Counted from the stretch's first letter, positions 22,320-31,311 are shown. The stretch: DNA of 31,434 nucleotides from CBDUXP01 sp965371225 [NCBI: uncultured bacterium] (GCA_965371225.1 CBDUXP010000046.1:1-31434), one strand, 5' to 3'. The notes: generated by a model not told the origin, from the sequence alone. Translations and numbers: made by a program.

Positions 22320-22349
22320 AGTATATCTACGGGTTCCAAACCGCGGCAA
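22320..22349 (-). promoter_or_regulatory. Promoter for the sensor-to-Mla gene cluster
   Basis: Minus strand: TTGCCG (22349-22344), 18-nt spacer, TATACT (22325-22320; five of six bases). The start near 22313 gives a leader of about 45 nt before the ATG at 22268. It supports the choice of 22268 as start. Confidence 0.5.
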
Positions 22350-22358
22350 CTCTTGAAT

Positions 22359-23300
22359 TTACACCGATCCGCGCGCACCCCGGCGGTAGGGCCGCCCCAG
22401 GCCCGCCGGCGGCTGGGTCCGGCTCCGCCACAATAGCAGCACCCCCAGGGTCACCACGTATGGGAGTAGCTGGACCCACTGGGCGGGGATCAGCTCCAGG
22501 CCCTGGAGGCGGAAGTGCAGCGCCTGCGACGCGCCGAACAGGAGGCACGCCCCCAGCACCCCCAGCGGCCGCCAGCGCCCGAACACCAGCGCCGCCAGCG
22601 CCATGAACCCCCGGCCCGCCGCGATGTCGCGCACGTACTGCGAACTCAGGGCCAGCACGAGCAGGCCCCCGGCGAGCCCGGCGGCGACTCCGCTCAAGAT
22701 CACGCCCGTGTACCGCAGCCGGGCCACCGACACCCCGGCCAGGTCCACGGCCTCGGGCGCCTCGCCCACGGCGCGCAGGCGCAGGCCCCACGCGGTGTGC
22801 GCCAGGGCGTACCACAGCAGCGCCGCCGCCAGGAAGGTGGCGTAGATCGGGAGTGCATGGTGGAAGAGCGCCTCGCCCGCCCAGGGCAGCGTCCCGAGCC
22901 ACGGCACCGCCACGGGGCCGAACGTCACGGGCACGTGCACCGCTGCGCCGCCCGCGGGGTTGAGCGCGTGCACCACCACCGCCGGCGCGCCCAGCGCCAG
23001 CACGTTGATCGCCGTGCCGCTGACGATCTGATCCAGCTCCAGGCTGATGCTCGCGACGGCGTGCACCAACGCCAGCGCAGCCCCACAGAGCGCCGCGACG
23101 GCGAAGCCCAGCCAGGGGTTCTCCCAATAGGCCGCCGCAAGCGCGCCCCCGCACGCGCCGCAAATCATCAACCCCTCCAGCGCGATGTTCACCACGCCCG
23201 CCCGTTCGGAACACAGCCCCCCCAGCGCCGCCAATAGGAGCGGTGCCGTCAGGCGGATCGTTGACGCCGCAAACGCGGCGGACAGCACGATCTCAAGCAT
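22359..23300 (-). CDS. ABC transporter permease, second subunit, nucleoside type
   Basis: A 313-residue polytopic protein of the BPD_transp_2 family. The block CSERAGVVNIALEGLMICGAC is the conserved loop of YufQ/RbsC-like nucleoside permeases, and later GVSVARLRYTGVILSGVAAGLAGGLLVL is the second conserved stretch. It is the shorter of two partner permeases, together forming the membrane channel for a purine nucleoside-like substrate. The ATG overlaps the first permease's stop by 8 nt (ATGCTTGA). It is last of the importer genes, ending 10 nt before the predicted -35 box of the sensor cluster promoter. Confidence 0.93.
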   Translation of the reverse strand: MLEIVLSAAFAASTIRLTAPLLLAALGGLCSERAGVVNIALEGLMICGACGGALAAAYWENPWLGFAVAALCGAALALVHAVASISLELDQIVSGTAINVLALGAPAVVVHALNPAGGAAVHVPVTFGPVAVPWLGTLPWAGEALFHHALPIYATFLAAALLWYALAHTAWGLRLRAVGEAPEAVDLAGVSVARLRYTGVILSGVAAGLAGGLLVLALSSQYVRDIAAGRGFMALAALVFGRWRPLGVLGACLLFGASQALHFRLQGLELIPAQWVQLLPYVVTLGVLLLWRSRTQPPAGLGRPYRRGARGSV

Positions 23301-24375
23301 CGCCAGCCGCCCCCGCCCAGCGCGCGGCCACCCCGCGGCGCAGCGCACCGCTCAAGGCCACGCACCAGATCAGCAGGCCCTGCAATACAAAGACCACGTC
23401 CTTGCTCACCCGCTCGGTGAACAGATCGAGGAACAGCCCGCCGCGGACCAGCCCACCGAAGAACAGCGCCGCGACCAACACGCCGAGCGGATGATTGCGC
23501 CCGAGGAGCGCGACGGCGATGCCCAGGAAGCCGAGCCCGTTCGAAAACGCGTACACGAAGCGATGCTGGTGCCCGAGCACCTCGTTCAGCCCCGCCCCCG
23601 CTGCCAGGGCACCGCTCACGATCATCGCCACAACCAAGGTGCGCCGCACCCGGATGCCCGCCGCCGCCGCCGCGGTGGGGTTGAGCCCGACCACTTCCAG
23701 TTCGAAGCCCCAGACCGTCCGGCGCAGCGCCCAGTGCAGCGCCACGCAGGCGACCACCGCCACGAGGAACATGGTGTTGAGCGGCACGTGCGCGCCGACG
23801 GCCCAGGGGCCCTCGCCTACGAAGTCCGCCGCGCGCGACAGTTGCACCGATTCGGCGATCGCGGGGGTCCGGGGGATCGCCTGCCCGGGCTCCCGGAACG
23901 TGTGCGTCGCCCAGTAGGTGGTCAGTCCTAACGCGATGAAATTCAGCATGATAGTCGTAATGACTTCATGGGCCCCCCGATAGGCGCGCATGGCGCCGGG
24001 CAGGGCCGCCCAGGCAGCGCCGGCCGCTATTCCCCCCGCGGCGCAGACCGGGACCGCCAGCCAGCCCGGCCAACCCGCCACATGCACTCCCACCCACGCG
24101 GCCGCCATGGCGGCCATGTAGAGCTGGCCCTCCGCGCCGATGTTGAACAGGCCCGCCCGAAACCCCACCGCCACCGCGAGGCCCGTGAAGATCAGCGGGG
24201 TGGCGTAGAACAACGCGTACGCGACCCCCTCCGCCGAACCGAACACGTTGGTCCAGACCACCTGCGCCGCCTCCACCGGATCGGCGCGCAGGAGCAGGAG
24301 CAGGCCCGCCACGAGCGCCAGCGCCGCGAGCGGTGCCAGGAATGCGACGCTAAGCCGGAGCAGCGGCGTCCGCAT
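23293..24375 (-). CDS. ABC transporter permease, first subunit, nucleoside type
   Basis: A 360-residue permease of the BPD_transp_2 family, with about nine hydrophobic segments. RAGLFNIGAEGQLYMAAMAAAWVG is the usual loop of YufP-type permeases, and RRTLVVAMIVSGALAAGAGLNEVLG is the second conserved block. The AYRGAHEVITTIMLNFIALGL stretch is also typical of the family. It has a 26-nt overlap with the ATPase gene upstream and an 8-nt overlap with the second permease downstream, so the subunits are translationally coupled. Substrate is inferred from the family. Confidence 0.94.
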   Translation of the reverse strand: MRTPLLRLSVAFLAPLAALALVAGLLLLLRADPVEAAQVVWTNVFGSAEGVAYALFYATPLIFTGLAVAVGFRAGLFNIGAEGQLYMAAMAAAWVGVHVAGWPGWLAVPVCAAGGIAAGAAWAALPGAMRAYRGAHEVITTIMLNFIALGLTTYWATHTFREPGQAIPRTPAIAESVQLSRAADFVGEGPWAVGAHVPLNTMFLVAVVACVALHWALRRTVWGFELEVVGLNPTAAAAAGIRVRRTLVVAMIVSGALAAGAGLNEVLGHQHRFVYAFSNGLGFLGIAVALLGRNHPLGVLVAALFFGGLVRGGLFLDLFTERVSKDVVFVLQGLLIWCVALSGALRRGVAARWAGAAGDA

Positions 24376-25927
24376 GGTCCGTGATGCCTCCCAGCAGCGG
24401 GGCCAGCTCCCCCACCGTCGTCTCGCTCGCCCGCACGATCCGCAGGATCCGGCCCCGATACATCACCGCGATTCGGTCGGCCACTTCAAGTAATTCCTCA
24501 AGGTCCGCGGCGATGAACACTACCGCCCCGCCGGCGTCCCGCAGGGCCTTGAACTTCGCGTGAATTCGTAATGTGGTCGCGACATCTAGCCCCTGCGTCG
24601 CATGTTCCGCTACCAGCAGCCTGGGGTCCGCCGCCAGCTCGCGGGCCACGAGCAGCTTTTGCTGGTTCCCGCCCGACAGCGGACCCGCCGGCGCATCCGG
24701 GTCCGGCGGCTGCACGCGCAACTGCGCGATCGGGAGTGCGGCGGCCTGGCGCACCGCACGGGGAAAGCGAATACCTGCCTTGGCAAAGGGTGGCGCGGCA
24801 TGCCGGCCCAACACCAGGTTCTCGCAGATCGAGAGCGCCCCCACCACCCCCGCCCTGGTGCGGTCGCCGGGAATCCAGCCGAGCCCCGCCTGCCGGCGCG
24901 CGCGCAGGTCAACGCCGTTCCACGGCTCCGCCTCGCCCCACAGGACGGCACCGTCCGTTGGCCGCTCCATCCCGGCGAGCACGTGCGCCAACGCGCGCTG
25001 CCCATTGCCACCCACCCCCGCCACGCCGAGAATCTCACCGGTCAGTACCGTGAGGGAAACGCCCTTGAGCGGCGCATCCCCCCGCCGGGGCCGGGTCCGC
25101 ACGTCGCGCAGTTCGATGACTTTGTCCGTGCGCACGCCGGGCCGGACCACCCGGGGCACGGGGGTGGGCACCTCCTCTCCCACCATCCGGCGGGCGAGCA
25201 TCGGCGGAGTGAGCCCGGCGGTGGTTTCCGTCGCGACTACGCGGCCCTCCCGCAGCACCGTCACGCGATCGCACAGGTCGAACACCTCGGGCAGCCGGTG
25301 CGATACATAAAGGATGGTGCCGCCGCCCGCGACGAACTGGCGCAGGCTGTCGGCGAATCGCGCGTACTCGCTCGCCGCGAGCAGAGTCGTCGGTTCGTCG
25401 AGGATCAGGATGCGGGCCCCGCGGTACAGCGCCTTCAGAATTTCCACGCGCTGCTGCGCACTCACGTCCAACGCTCCCACCGGCGCCGCCAAGTCCACCG
25501 GCAAGCCGTGCGCCTCCGCCAGTTCGGTCACCCGCCGCCGCGCGGCCCCCCAGCGGATGCCCCCGGGCCGGCGCGGCTCGCGGCCCAGGATCACGTTCTC
25601 CAGCGCCGTGAGCGCCGGCACGAGGCTCAGATGCTGGTGAATCATGCCCAGGCCCGCCGCGATCGCGTCGCGCGGCCGCGCGAAACTCACGGGCGCCCCG
25701 TCGACCAGGATGCGGCCGCGGTCGGGCCGGTGTACGCCATACAGCAGATGCATCAGGGTGGACTTGCCGGCGCCGTTCTCGCCGACGATCCCGTGAATGC
25801 TGCCCGCCTGGACAGTGAAAGAAATGCGGCGATTCGCGACCGTCGTGCCGAACCGCTTGGTAACTTTCTCGAACTCGACAGCGGGCGCCGGAGCCGACGC
25901 GGCGGGAGATGCGGGAGGACCTGGCAC
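24350..25927 (-). CDS. Double-domain ABC ATPase of a nucleoside-type importer
   Basis: A 525-residue ATPase with two ABC domains, as in RbsA/YufO. The first has Walker A GENGAGKST (49-57), the degenerate signature LDVSAQQRVEI and Walker B ILILDEPT. The second has a degenerate Walker A (GVGGNGQRA), signature LSGGNQQKLLVARELA, and Walker B LLVAEHATQGLD, a usual state for the second domain in this family. The start is GTG at 25927 and N-terminal residues 1-16 are Ala/Pro-rich. It lies 20 nt downstream of the binding-protein gene. Confidence 0.93.
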   Translation of the reverse strand: MPGPPASPAASAPAPAVEFEKVTKRFGTTVANRRISFTVQAGSIHGIVGENGAGKSTLMHLLYGVHRPDRGRILVDGAPVSFARPRDAIAAGLGMIHQHLSLVPALTALENVILGREPRRPGGIRWGAARRRVTELAEAHGLPVDLAAPVGALDVSAQQRVEILKALYRGARILILDEPTTLLAASEYARFADSLRQFVAGGGTILYVSHRLPEVFDLCDRVTVLREGRVVATETTAGLTPPMLARRMVGEEVPTPVPRVVRPGVRTDKVIELRDVRTRPRRGDAPLKGVSLTVLTGEILGVAGVGGNGQRALAHVLAGMERPTDGAVLWGEAEPWNGVDLRARRQAGLGWIPGDRTRAGVVGALSICENLVLGRHAAPPFAKAGIRFPRAVRQAAALPIAQLRVQPPDPDAPAGPLSGGNQQKLLVARELAADPRLLVAEHATQGLDVATTLRIHAKFKALRDAGGAVVFIAADLEELLEVADRIAVMYRGRILRIVRASETTVGELAPLLGGITDHADAAAPA

Positions 25928-25947
25928 GCCGCGCCCGGCGATTCCCG

Positions 25948-26937
25948 TCAGGACTCGTCCGCGGCGTGCGCCGTCGGCACGCGGATAGCGCCGCTGACAA
26001 TGCCCTCGCGCGCGCGCGCGGCGGCCGCGAGGGTGTCGGGCGAAAGGAGGGCGCGGTTGTGCTCGTCCACCGCGAAGTCCAGCCCGCCTTCGGCCACACC
26101 GAACTCGCGCGGGCCCCCGCGGAACGGCCGGCCCTGCGCCAGATCGGCGATGAGGCGGTACACCGCCACATCCACGCGCTTGAGCATGCTCGTGAGGATA
26201 TGGCCCGGCTTCAGACCGTTCTGGTTCAGATCGCAGCCGATCGCCAGTTTGTCCACTTCCGCCGCGGCGTCGAACACCCCCAGGTTCGTGGCCCCCGCCG
26301 CCACGAAGATGACGTCCGCCCCCTGCGCGTACTGCGCCATCGCCAGTTCCTTACCCGTGGCCGGGTCGGTCCACGCCGCCGGGGTCACCCCGGCGTAGTT
26401 CCGCAGCACGGTGGCGTCCGGCCGCACGCTCCGCACCCCGGCGCGGAACCCGATCTCGAAATCGTGGATCAGTGGAATGTCCATGCCACCGATGAAGCCC
26501 ACCGTGCCGCTCGTGGTGGCCGCCGCAGCGATCACGCCCACCAGGTACGCCCCCTCGGCATTGCGAAACACGAGCGAGGCCACGTTCGGCGCGTCGACCA
26601 CGGTGTCCACGATGCCGAAGTGCGCATCGGGATAATCGCGCGCTGCTTCCTGGATCGCCGGGGCACAGACGAAGCCGACCCCGATGATGAGATCGAAGCC
26701 CGCCGCCGCGAACGCGCGGACGGCCGGGGCGATGTTCGCGATCGATCCGGGTTCGACGTCTTTGAGCGCGATGCCGAATTCGTCCACCGCGCGGCGGGCG
26801 CCCAGCCACGCGCCGGTGTTGAACGATTGATCGTCCTTGCCCCCCGCATCGAATACGAGCCCGACCCGCACGGGGGCGGCATGCGCAGCGGGCGCCGCCA
26901 GGCACACCGCCGCGAACATGAGCCAGAGCCGCCGCAT
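25948..26937 (-). CDS. BMP-family substrate-binding protein (PnrA/YufN-like)
   Basis: A 329-residue periplasmic binding protein with a signal peptide (residues 1-20, ending AHA) but no lipobox Cys, unlike many BMP proteins of Gram-positives. Family markers: VRVGLVFDAGGKDDQSFN, DLIIGVGF, GTVGFIGGMDIPLI, GADVIFVAAGATNLGVF, and GCDLNQNGLKPGHILTSMLKRVD. BMP proteins bind purine nucleosides or related compounds. It precedes the ATPase and both permeases and follows the parvulin gene by 2 nt. The substrate is inferred from the family and was not read from binding residues. Confidence 0.94.
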   Translation of the reverse strand: MRRLWLMFAAVCLAAPAAHAAPVRVGLVFDAGGKDDQSFNTGAWLGARRAVDEFGIALKDVEPGSIANIAPAVRAFAAAGFDLIIGVGFVCAPAIQEAARDYPDAHFGIVDTVVDAPNVASLVFRNAEGAYLVGVIAAAATTSGTVGFIGGMDIPLIHDFEIGFRAGVRSVRPDATVLRNYAGVTPAAWTDPATGKELAMAQYAQGADVIFVAAGATNLGVFDAAAEVDKLAIGCDLNQNGLKPGHILTSMLKRVDVAVYRLIADLAQGRPFRGGPREFGVAEGGLDFAVDEHNRALLSPDTLAAAARAREGIVSGAIRVPTAHAADES

Positions 26938-26939
26938 TC

Positions 26940-27419
26940 CTACCCAGCGTCGAGGAAACCGCGGCGTTCGCTGATGGTCAGGACCCGGAAGCCAAAGCTG
27001 TCTTCGATGATCTCGCTGATCTCTTCGACTTCCAGGGCAAAGGCAACCTCTTCAATATGCGGCGGCAGCACGCCGCGCCCCACCCACCCGATCTCGCCGG
27101 GATCGTCCTGGTGCGCCGTCTGGGATTCCCCCTCGCGCAGGGCCACCGCCCCAAAACCCTTGCCCGGCACCAGCAGCTCCTCGCGCACCCGGTTGATCTT
27201 TGTCCACGCGCGGTCCCGGTCATCGGGCAGGTCCGCATCCACGATCACCACGATCTGGTAGAGGAAAATTTCCGGATCCTCCTCGGGCGTGCTCCGGTAG
27301 AGGGCCAGCCCCACGACGGCGAAAAACACCACCGTCACAACGATCCACCAGGGCCGGTCCTGCTTGGTGTCGTCGATTTCGTCTTGGAGTTGCGGCTCGC
27401 GGAGCGTCTCTTCGGCCAT
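26940..27419 (-). CDS. Membrane-anchored parvulin-type peptidyl-prolyl isomerase
   Basis: A 159-residue protein with an N-terminal cytoplasmic stretch, one membrane helix at about 25-41 (WIVVTVVFFAVVGLALY) and a periplasmic C-terminal parvulin (PpiC/rotamase) domain: GKGFGAVALREGESQTAHQDDPGEIGWVGRGVLPPHIEEVAFALEVEEISEIIEDSFGFRVLTISERR in outline, with the GEIGWV and FGFRVL cores visible. It would speed proline isomerisation of secreted proteins. ATG at 27419 is favoured because an extended -10 lies at 27448-27456, giving a 22-nt leader. It is the first gene of the importer operon, an uncommon partner. Confidence 0.87.
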   Translation of the reverse strand: MAEETLREPQLQDEIDDTKQDRPWWIVVTVVFFAVVGLALYRSTPEEDPEIFLYQIVVIVDADLPDDRDRAWTKINRVREELLVPGKGFGAVALREGESQTAHQDDPGEIGWVGRGVLPPHIEEVAFALEVEEISEIIEDSFGFRVLTISERRGFLDAG

Positions 27420-27699
27420 GCCGGCGTGGGCCCGCCTTTCGCGGCGAAGTATAGCAAGCGTCCGAATCACTGGGCCAGCGCACTGCGTGGTAGCGTGCGC
27501 CGGCCCGCCTGCATGTCCGCCGCCCCGCTCGGCCGTTCGCCCTCGCCCATCACCCGCGTGGCCGCCCGCGGCGCCGCGGTCATGGAGCCGTGTTCGCCAT
27601 CAGGCTGACCATCCGGCCGCAGGACTTTCTGGGCTACGGCCCGATCGGGTTCTTCTGGTCGGGTCTACTATGGATGAGCGCCCTGACCTTCCTGCCCGT
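27420..27699. other. Intergenic stretch with a small unexplained frame
   Basis: It holds the promoter of the parvulin operon at its left end. On the plus strand, a GTG-led 37-codon frame at 27590-27703 (VFAIRLTIRPQDFLG, then YGPIGFFWSGLLWMS) reads as a plausible membrane peptide and ends at a TAG that overlaps the stop of the converging gene. It has no Shine-Dalgarno and no larger frame, so it is either a gene remnant or chance. Confidence 0.35.
27448..27456 (-). promoter_or_regulatory. Extended -10 promoter of the parvulin-importer operon
   Basis: Minus strand reads TGCTATACT, a match of eight of nine to the extended -10 form. The start near 27441 is 22 nt before the ATG. The identical nonamer occurs on the plus strand at 31278-31286. 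Confidence 0.5.
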
Positions 27700-29628
27700 C
27701 TAGGGCCGCTCGAATTCCCGCCACTCCGCAGCGTCCGGCCAACGCGCACGCAGGTCCCGCAGGCGCGTTTCACGTTCTACCTGAGGTACGCCAGCGTATC
27801 GCATTGCCCGCAGGGACATTGCACCGGCCTGTGGGCTGGGTTGGAGCCGGAACCACGCCTCGGCGTAGGGGCGGGCCGCTTCCGGGCGGTCCCCCGCCAG
27901 AAGCGCCGCGGCCGCCTCCCGGGCCACGAGGGGCTCATGGGGCGCCAGCGCCACCGCGGCCTCGAACTCGCCGATAGCCGCCGCGGTCTCCCCCAGTTGC
28001 GCGTGCGCCAGGCCGGCCATGAGGCGCACTTGAAGATTGCCGGGTTGCCGCTCGCTCAGGGCGGACGCGATGGCCAGCGTCTCGGCATAGCGGCCCTGCA
28101 AACCCACCGCGGTACCCAGCCCCACCAGCAGGTCCACATCCTCCGGATACAGCACCAGCCCGCGCTCGAACGTGGCGGCGCCCGCCCCCGGCCGGCCGCT
28201 CGAAATGTATGCCTGCCCGAGCAGCAACAACCGGCGATAGTCGTCCGGCGCGGCCGATTCCAATCGCTTCAGCGCGCGCGCCGCCTCGGCGGGCTGCCCT
28301 TCCAACAGCCCCAGCCCGGCCAGCGACATTTGAATGCGCACGTTGGCCGGATCGACGCGCGCGGCCCTCTCCCACAGCGCGCGGGGCGACCGCCAGGCAG
28401 TCGTGCGATGCACCGTCCGCGCTCCCAGCACGAACACGAGGACCAGCGCCGCGCCCACGATCATCGGGCCGTAGCGTGGATACCGCCGCGCGGCGGCGAC
28501 GAGGCCGGCAGCGAGCAACACGGCGCCGGCTGCGGAGGGGATATAAAGGTACCGGTCGTTCATCAACGCGGTGACCGGCAGGAGGTTGGACACCGGCAGG
28601 TAGAACGCGACGGCCCATGCAAGCCAGAATGCCGCGCGGCGCGAGCCCGCGCGCCACAGGCCGACGCCCACACCGAGGCCGGCTAGCAGCCCGAGCGCGC
28701 CCAGCAGCACCGGCGCGCGGAACCAGCTGGGTTCCAGCGGCACCGTGTAAATGGCCGAGAGCTTCTGCGGCCACAGCCACAGCCCCACGTAACGCCACGT
28801 CACGAGGATCATGGCGCGCATGGTGGGCCAATACTCCGCGGCCCGTTGCGCGTCCCCGGCGGCCGTCAGTGCAGCGTGCCCGGCCGCCGGCGGCGCGACC
28901 ACGCCGAACAGCTCGAACACCGGCCGGCGAAGGGGGCCGAACGCGAGGACGAACCACAGCCCCGTGAGCACTGCGAACGGCAGCCAGCGCCGCACCCGCC
29001 GCCGCCACGGGGTCGCGTTCGATTCCGGGTCGCACAGCTCCAGCGCGCCGAATGCGAGCGGCAGCGCCAGCGCCGCCAGCTTGGACGCGAGCGCGAGGAC
29101 GAGGCACGTCCCGGCGCAGACCCACCACCGGGTGGCGCGCTCCGGTTCCGTCATGGCGCGGTGGTACGCGAGCGCGGCGCACACGCTCAAGGTGAAGCAC
29201 ATGAGGTCCTTGCTACCGGCCACCCAGGCCACCGCCTCCACGTGCAGGGGATGGACGGCGAAGAGCAGCGCCGCGAGGAACGCGATGCGTTCGTCCCCCC
29301 ACCGGCGTTTCACGAACGCGAACAGCGCCAGCACGCCCAGCACGTGCCACACCAAATTCGTAGCCTGATATCCGGTGATGCTCGGCCCGAAGAGCACGAA
29401 GTCCAGCAGGTAGAACGTATCGCGCAGGGGCACGTAATTCCCCCGCGGCGTCCAGATGGTTTTGAGGTTGTCCGCCGACCACACGGTCACGTACAGCCGC
29501 TGCTGCGTAATCCCGAAATCGTCGTAGTGCGTCCACGTGTTCTTGAATACGTTGGCGTAACAGAGCACGGCAACCCCGGCCAAGAGCAGGTACGGAATCG
29601 CACGCGCAGGGCGTCGCGCGTCAGGCAT
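27700..29628 (-). CDS. TMTC-like GT39-family membrane glycosyltransferase with C-terminal TPRs
   Basis: A 642-residue protein. About ten membrane helices fill residues 10-420. The first loop has the acidic pair in HYDDFG (Asp36-37), the catalytic signature of GT39/TMTC-like transferases, and there is a NLLPVTALMNDRYLYIPSA block typical of the bacterial relatives of TMTC O-mannosyltransferases. From about residue 420 to 600, TPR-like repeats follow (GLLEGQPAEAARALKRLESAAPDDYRRLLLLG, GRYAETLAIASALSERQPGN, GETAAAIGEFEAAVALAP). The reaction is presumably transfer of a sugar from a polyprenyl donor to a protein or lipid outside the inner membrane. It lies downstream of the flippase with a 115-nt gap. 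Confidence 0.9.
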   Translation of the reverse strand: MPDARRPARAIPYLLLAGVAVLCYANVFKNTWTHYDDFGITQQRLYVTVWSADNLKTIWTPRGNYVPLRDTFYLLDFVLFGPSITGYQATNLVWHVLGVLALFAFVKRRWGDERIAFLAALLFAVHPLHVEAVAWVAGSKDLMCFTLSVCAALAYHRAMTEPERATRWWVCAGTCLVLALASKLAALALPLAFGALELCDPESNATPWRRRVRRWLPFAVLTGLWFVLAFGPLRRPVFELFGVVAPPAAGHAALTAAGDAQRAAEYWPTMRAMILVTWRYVGLWLWPQKLSAIYTVPLEPSWFRAPVLLGALGLLAGLGVGVGLWRAGSRRAAFWLAWAVAFYLPVSNLLPVTALMNDRYLYIPSAAGAVLLAAGLVAAARRYPRYGPMIVGAALVLVFVLGARTVHRTTAWRSPRALWERAARVDPANVRIQMSLAGLGLLEGQPAEAARALKRLESAAPDDYRRLLLLGQAYISSGRPGAGAATFERGLVLYPEDVDLLVGLGTAVGLQGRYAETLAIASALSERQPGNLQVRLMAGLAHAQLGETAAAIGEFEAAVALAPHEPLVAREAAAALLAGDRPEAARPYAEAWFRLQPSPQAGAMSLRAMRYAGVPQVERETRLRDLRARWPDAAEWREFERP

Positions 29629-29743
29629 CGGGGCACCGCTGCGGGGGGGCCGGGGTCGCCCGGCCGAATGCGCTCATACGGCGAATTCTATCTGGGCCGG
29701 GCCCGGGCGCCCCGTGCCTCGGTCCCAGGCGCACCGCGCGACG

Positions 29744-31093
29744 TTATCGCCGGCGGCGGCCGAGCAACTCGCGCACGGCACGGAAATCCCCCGCCCGCCA
29801 GGCGAATAGCTCCCGGGGGGCCACCCCGGCGCGCGCGCGCATGGCGTGCACCAGGTAGCCGAGTTGGGTGACGTAGGCCACGGTGGCGGCGACGGCGGCG
29901 CCGGCGATCCCCCAGCGCGGGATCAACAGCAGATCCAGGGCCACCGACAGGGTCAGGCCGATGGCGGCCGCCACCGCGCGAATGTGCGGCGCACCGCTCC
30001 CCGTCAGACCACTGCTGATGATGCGATTGACGGCCACCGCGACCGCGCCGGGCGCCAGGAGCCACAGCGCGATGACGCTCGACCGAAACGCCGCCCCGTA
30101 CACGAGGGGCACCACCCAGAACGCGACCGCCGCCAGGCCGACCGCCAGCACCGCCGTGATCCACCAGACCTGGCGCGCCGCCCGGCTCACGACTGCGCCC
30201 AGGTCCGCACCGCCCGCGACGGTGGGCGCGATCACCCGCGCGAGGGACCGGGCGAAGTAACCGATCCCTTCCACCAGAAACGCCGCGGTGGCGTACAACC
30301 CCGCGTCGGCCGCGCCGCGCAATCCACTCACTAAAAAAATGTCCAAGCGGTAGGTCATGTGTTGCAGTTGCCGCCCCAGGAAGCTGGTGAGCGCGAAGCG
30401 ATAGACGGCCGCCAGCGCCGCAACGTCCACCCGCAGCGGGCCCAGCGACCGCCAGGGGATCGTCCCCGCCAGGCCCACGAGCCGCAGGCCGCGGTACGTC
30501 AGGGCCGTGGCCACCGCCGCCGGCACGCCGCCTCCCGCTAGCAGCACCACCGCCATGGCGGCCACGTAGCCCGCAATCGTGACCCACGCCACGCGCGCGT
30601 ACGGCGCCCACCGTTGCAAGCCCACGAGCGTGGCCTCGCACCAGTCGCCGCCCAATTGAACCACCACTAGCATCACCATGGCCGTGAACAAGCCACCGGA
30701 CACCGGCAGGTGGAGCAGCCGCACCCACGTGGGGGCCCAGAGCAGGCCAACGACGAGGGCGAGGCTCGCGAGCACCGCGTACGCGCCGAGCGCACCCCCG
30801 AGCACCCGCCCGGGGGCGAGGTCGCCCTTACCCAGGTGGTAGATGAGCGCCACGTCGAGCCCCGCGCCCAGCACGGACGCGACCAGCGTCGGCAGTAACA
30901 CCGCGACGGCGAATTGTCCCTTCCCCTCGGGGCCCAGCGCGCGCGCCAGCAAAACGTACACGAGGGCGACCCCGAAGAGTTGGGCCACCTGGAGGCCCAG
31001 GCTCAGGCCCACGCGCCCGCGGAAGGACAGCGCGTCGGAGGTGGCGTCCGGCACAGCGTCCGGTGCCTCGCCCGCCGGCGGAGACTCAGCCAC
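29744..31093 (-). CDS. Wzx-like polysaccharide flippase
   Basis: A membrane protein of about 449 residues from the GTG at 31093, with about twelve hydrophobic segments and the MOP/MVF-type pattern. Family markers: LVYVLLARALGPEGKGQFAVAVLLPTL near the start, FALTSFLGRQLQHMTYRLDIFLVSGL in the middle, and NRIISSGLTGSGAPHIRAVAAAIGLTLSVALDLLLIPRWGIAGAAVAATVAY near the end. It would flip lipid-linked glycan units across the inner membrane. The start is uncertain: GTG at 31210 is also in frame and lies 16 nt after the start expected from a TATAAT at 31233-31238, but its added residues are low-complexity. Substrate not visible. Confidence 0.88.
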   Translation of the reverse strand: MAESPPAGEAPDAVPDATSDALSFRGRVGLSLGLQVAQLFGVALVYVLLARALGPEGKGQFAVAVLLPTLVASVLGAGLDVALIYHLGKGDLAPGRVLGGALGAYAVLASLALVVGLLWAPTWVRLLHLPVSGGLFTAMVMLVVVQLGGDWCEATLVGLQRWAPYARVAWVTIAGYVAAMAVVLLAGGGVPAAVATALTYRGLRLVGLAGTIPWRSLGPLRVDVAALAAVYRFALTSFLGRQLQHMTYRLDIFLVSGLRGAADAGLYATAAFLVEGIGYFARSLARVIAPTVAGGADLGAVVSRAARQVWWITAVLAVGLAAVAFWVVPLVYGAAFRSSVIALWLLAPGAVAVAVNRIISSGLTGSGAPHIRAVAAAIGLTLSVALDLLLIPRWGIAGAAVAATVAYVTQLGYLVHAMRARAGVAPRELFAWRAGDFRAVRELLGRRRR

Positions 31094-31232
31094 GGACCGA
31101 CACCTGGCCCCGGACGGCCGCCCGGGCGCCGGGGGGACGCCCCGCGGTTCCGTGAGATGTCGCTGGCGGGGTGGGCACGTGGTGCTCGGTGGGCTTGCGC
31201 GGAGTGCCACGTCGCGGAGGACGTGCGGCAGA

Positions 31233-31238
31233 ATTATA
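31233..31238 (-). promoter_or_regulatory. Perfect TATAAT -10 hexamer upstream of the flippase
   Basis: The minus strand reads TATAAT here; no good -35 box is seen at 17 nt. The start would be near 31226, leaving a leader of about 130 nt to GTG 31093, or 16 nt to GTG 31210. Confidence 0.4.
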
Positions 31239-31277
31239 GACGAGCATCAGTGTGTAGACTGCACCGCGCGGGCGCTT

Positions 31278-31286
31278 TGCTATACT
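31278..31286 (+). promoter_or_regulatory. Extended -10 promoter for the sulfotransferase-like gene
   Basis: TGCTATACT matches the extended -10 form and is identical to the nonamer of the parvulin operon. The start near 31293 leaves about 19 nt before the ATG at 31312. It faces away from the flippase promoter. Confidence 0.5.
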
Positions 31287-31311
31287 CCGCGCCGCCGGGG
31301 CCACCTTCGCG

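Noticed and set aside
24602-27261. Two long plus-strand frames opposite the ATPase and binding-protein genes
   Set aside because: They cover ABC Walker motifs and the BMP signature of the other strand; composition is antisense-like.
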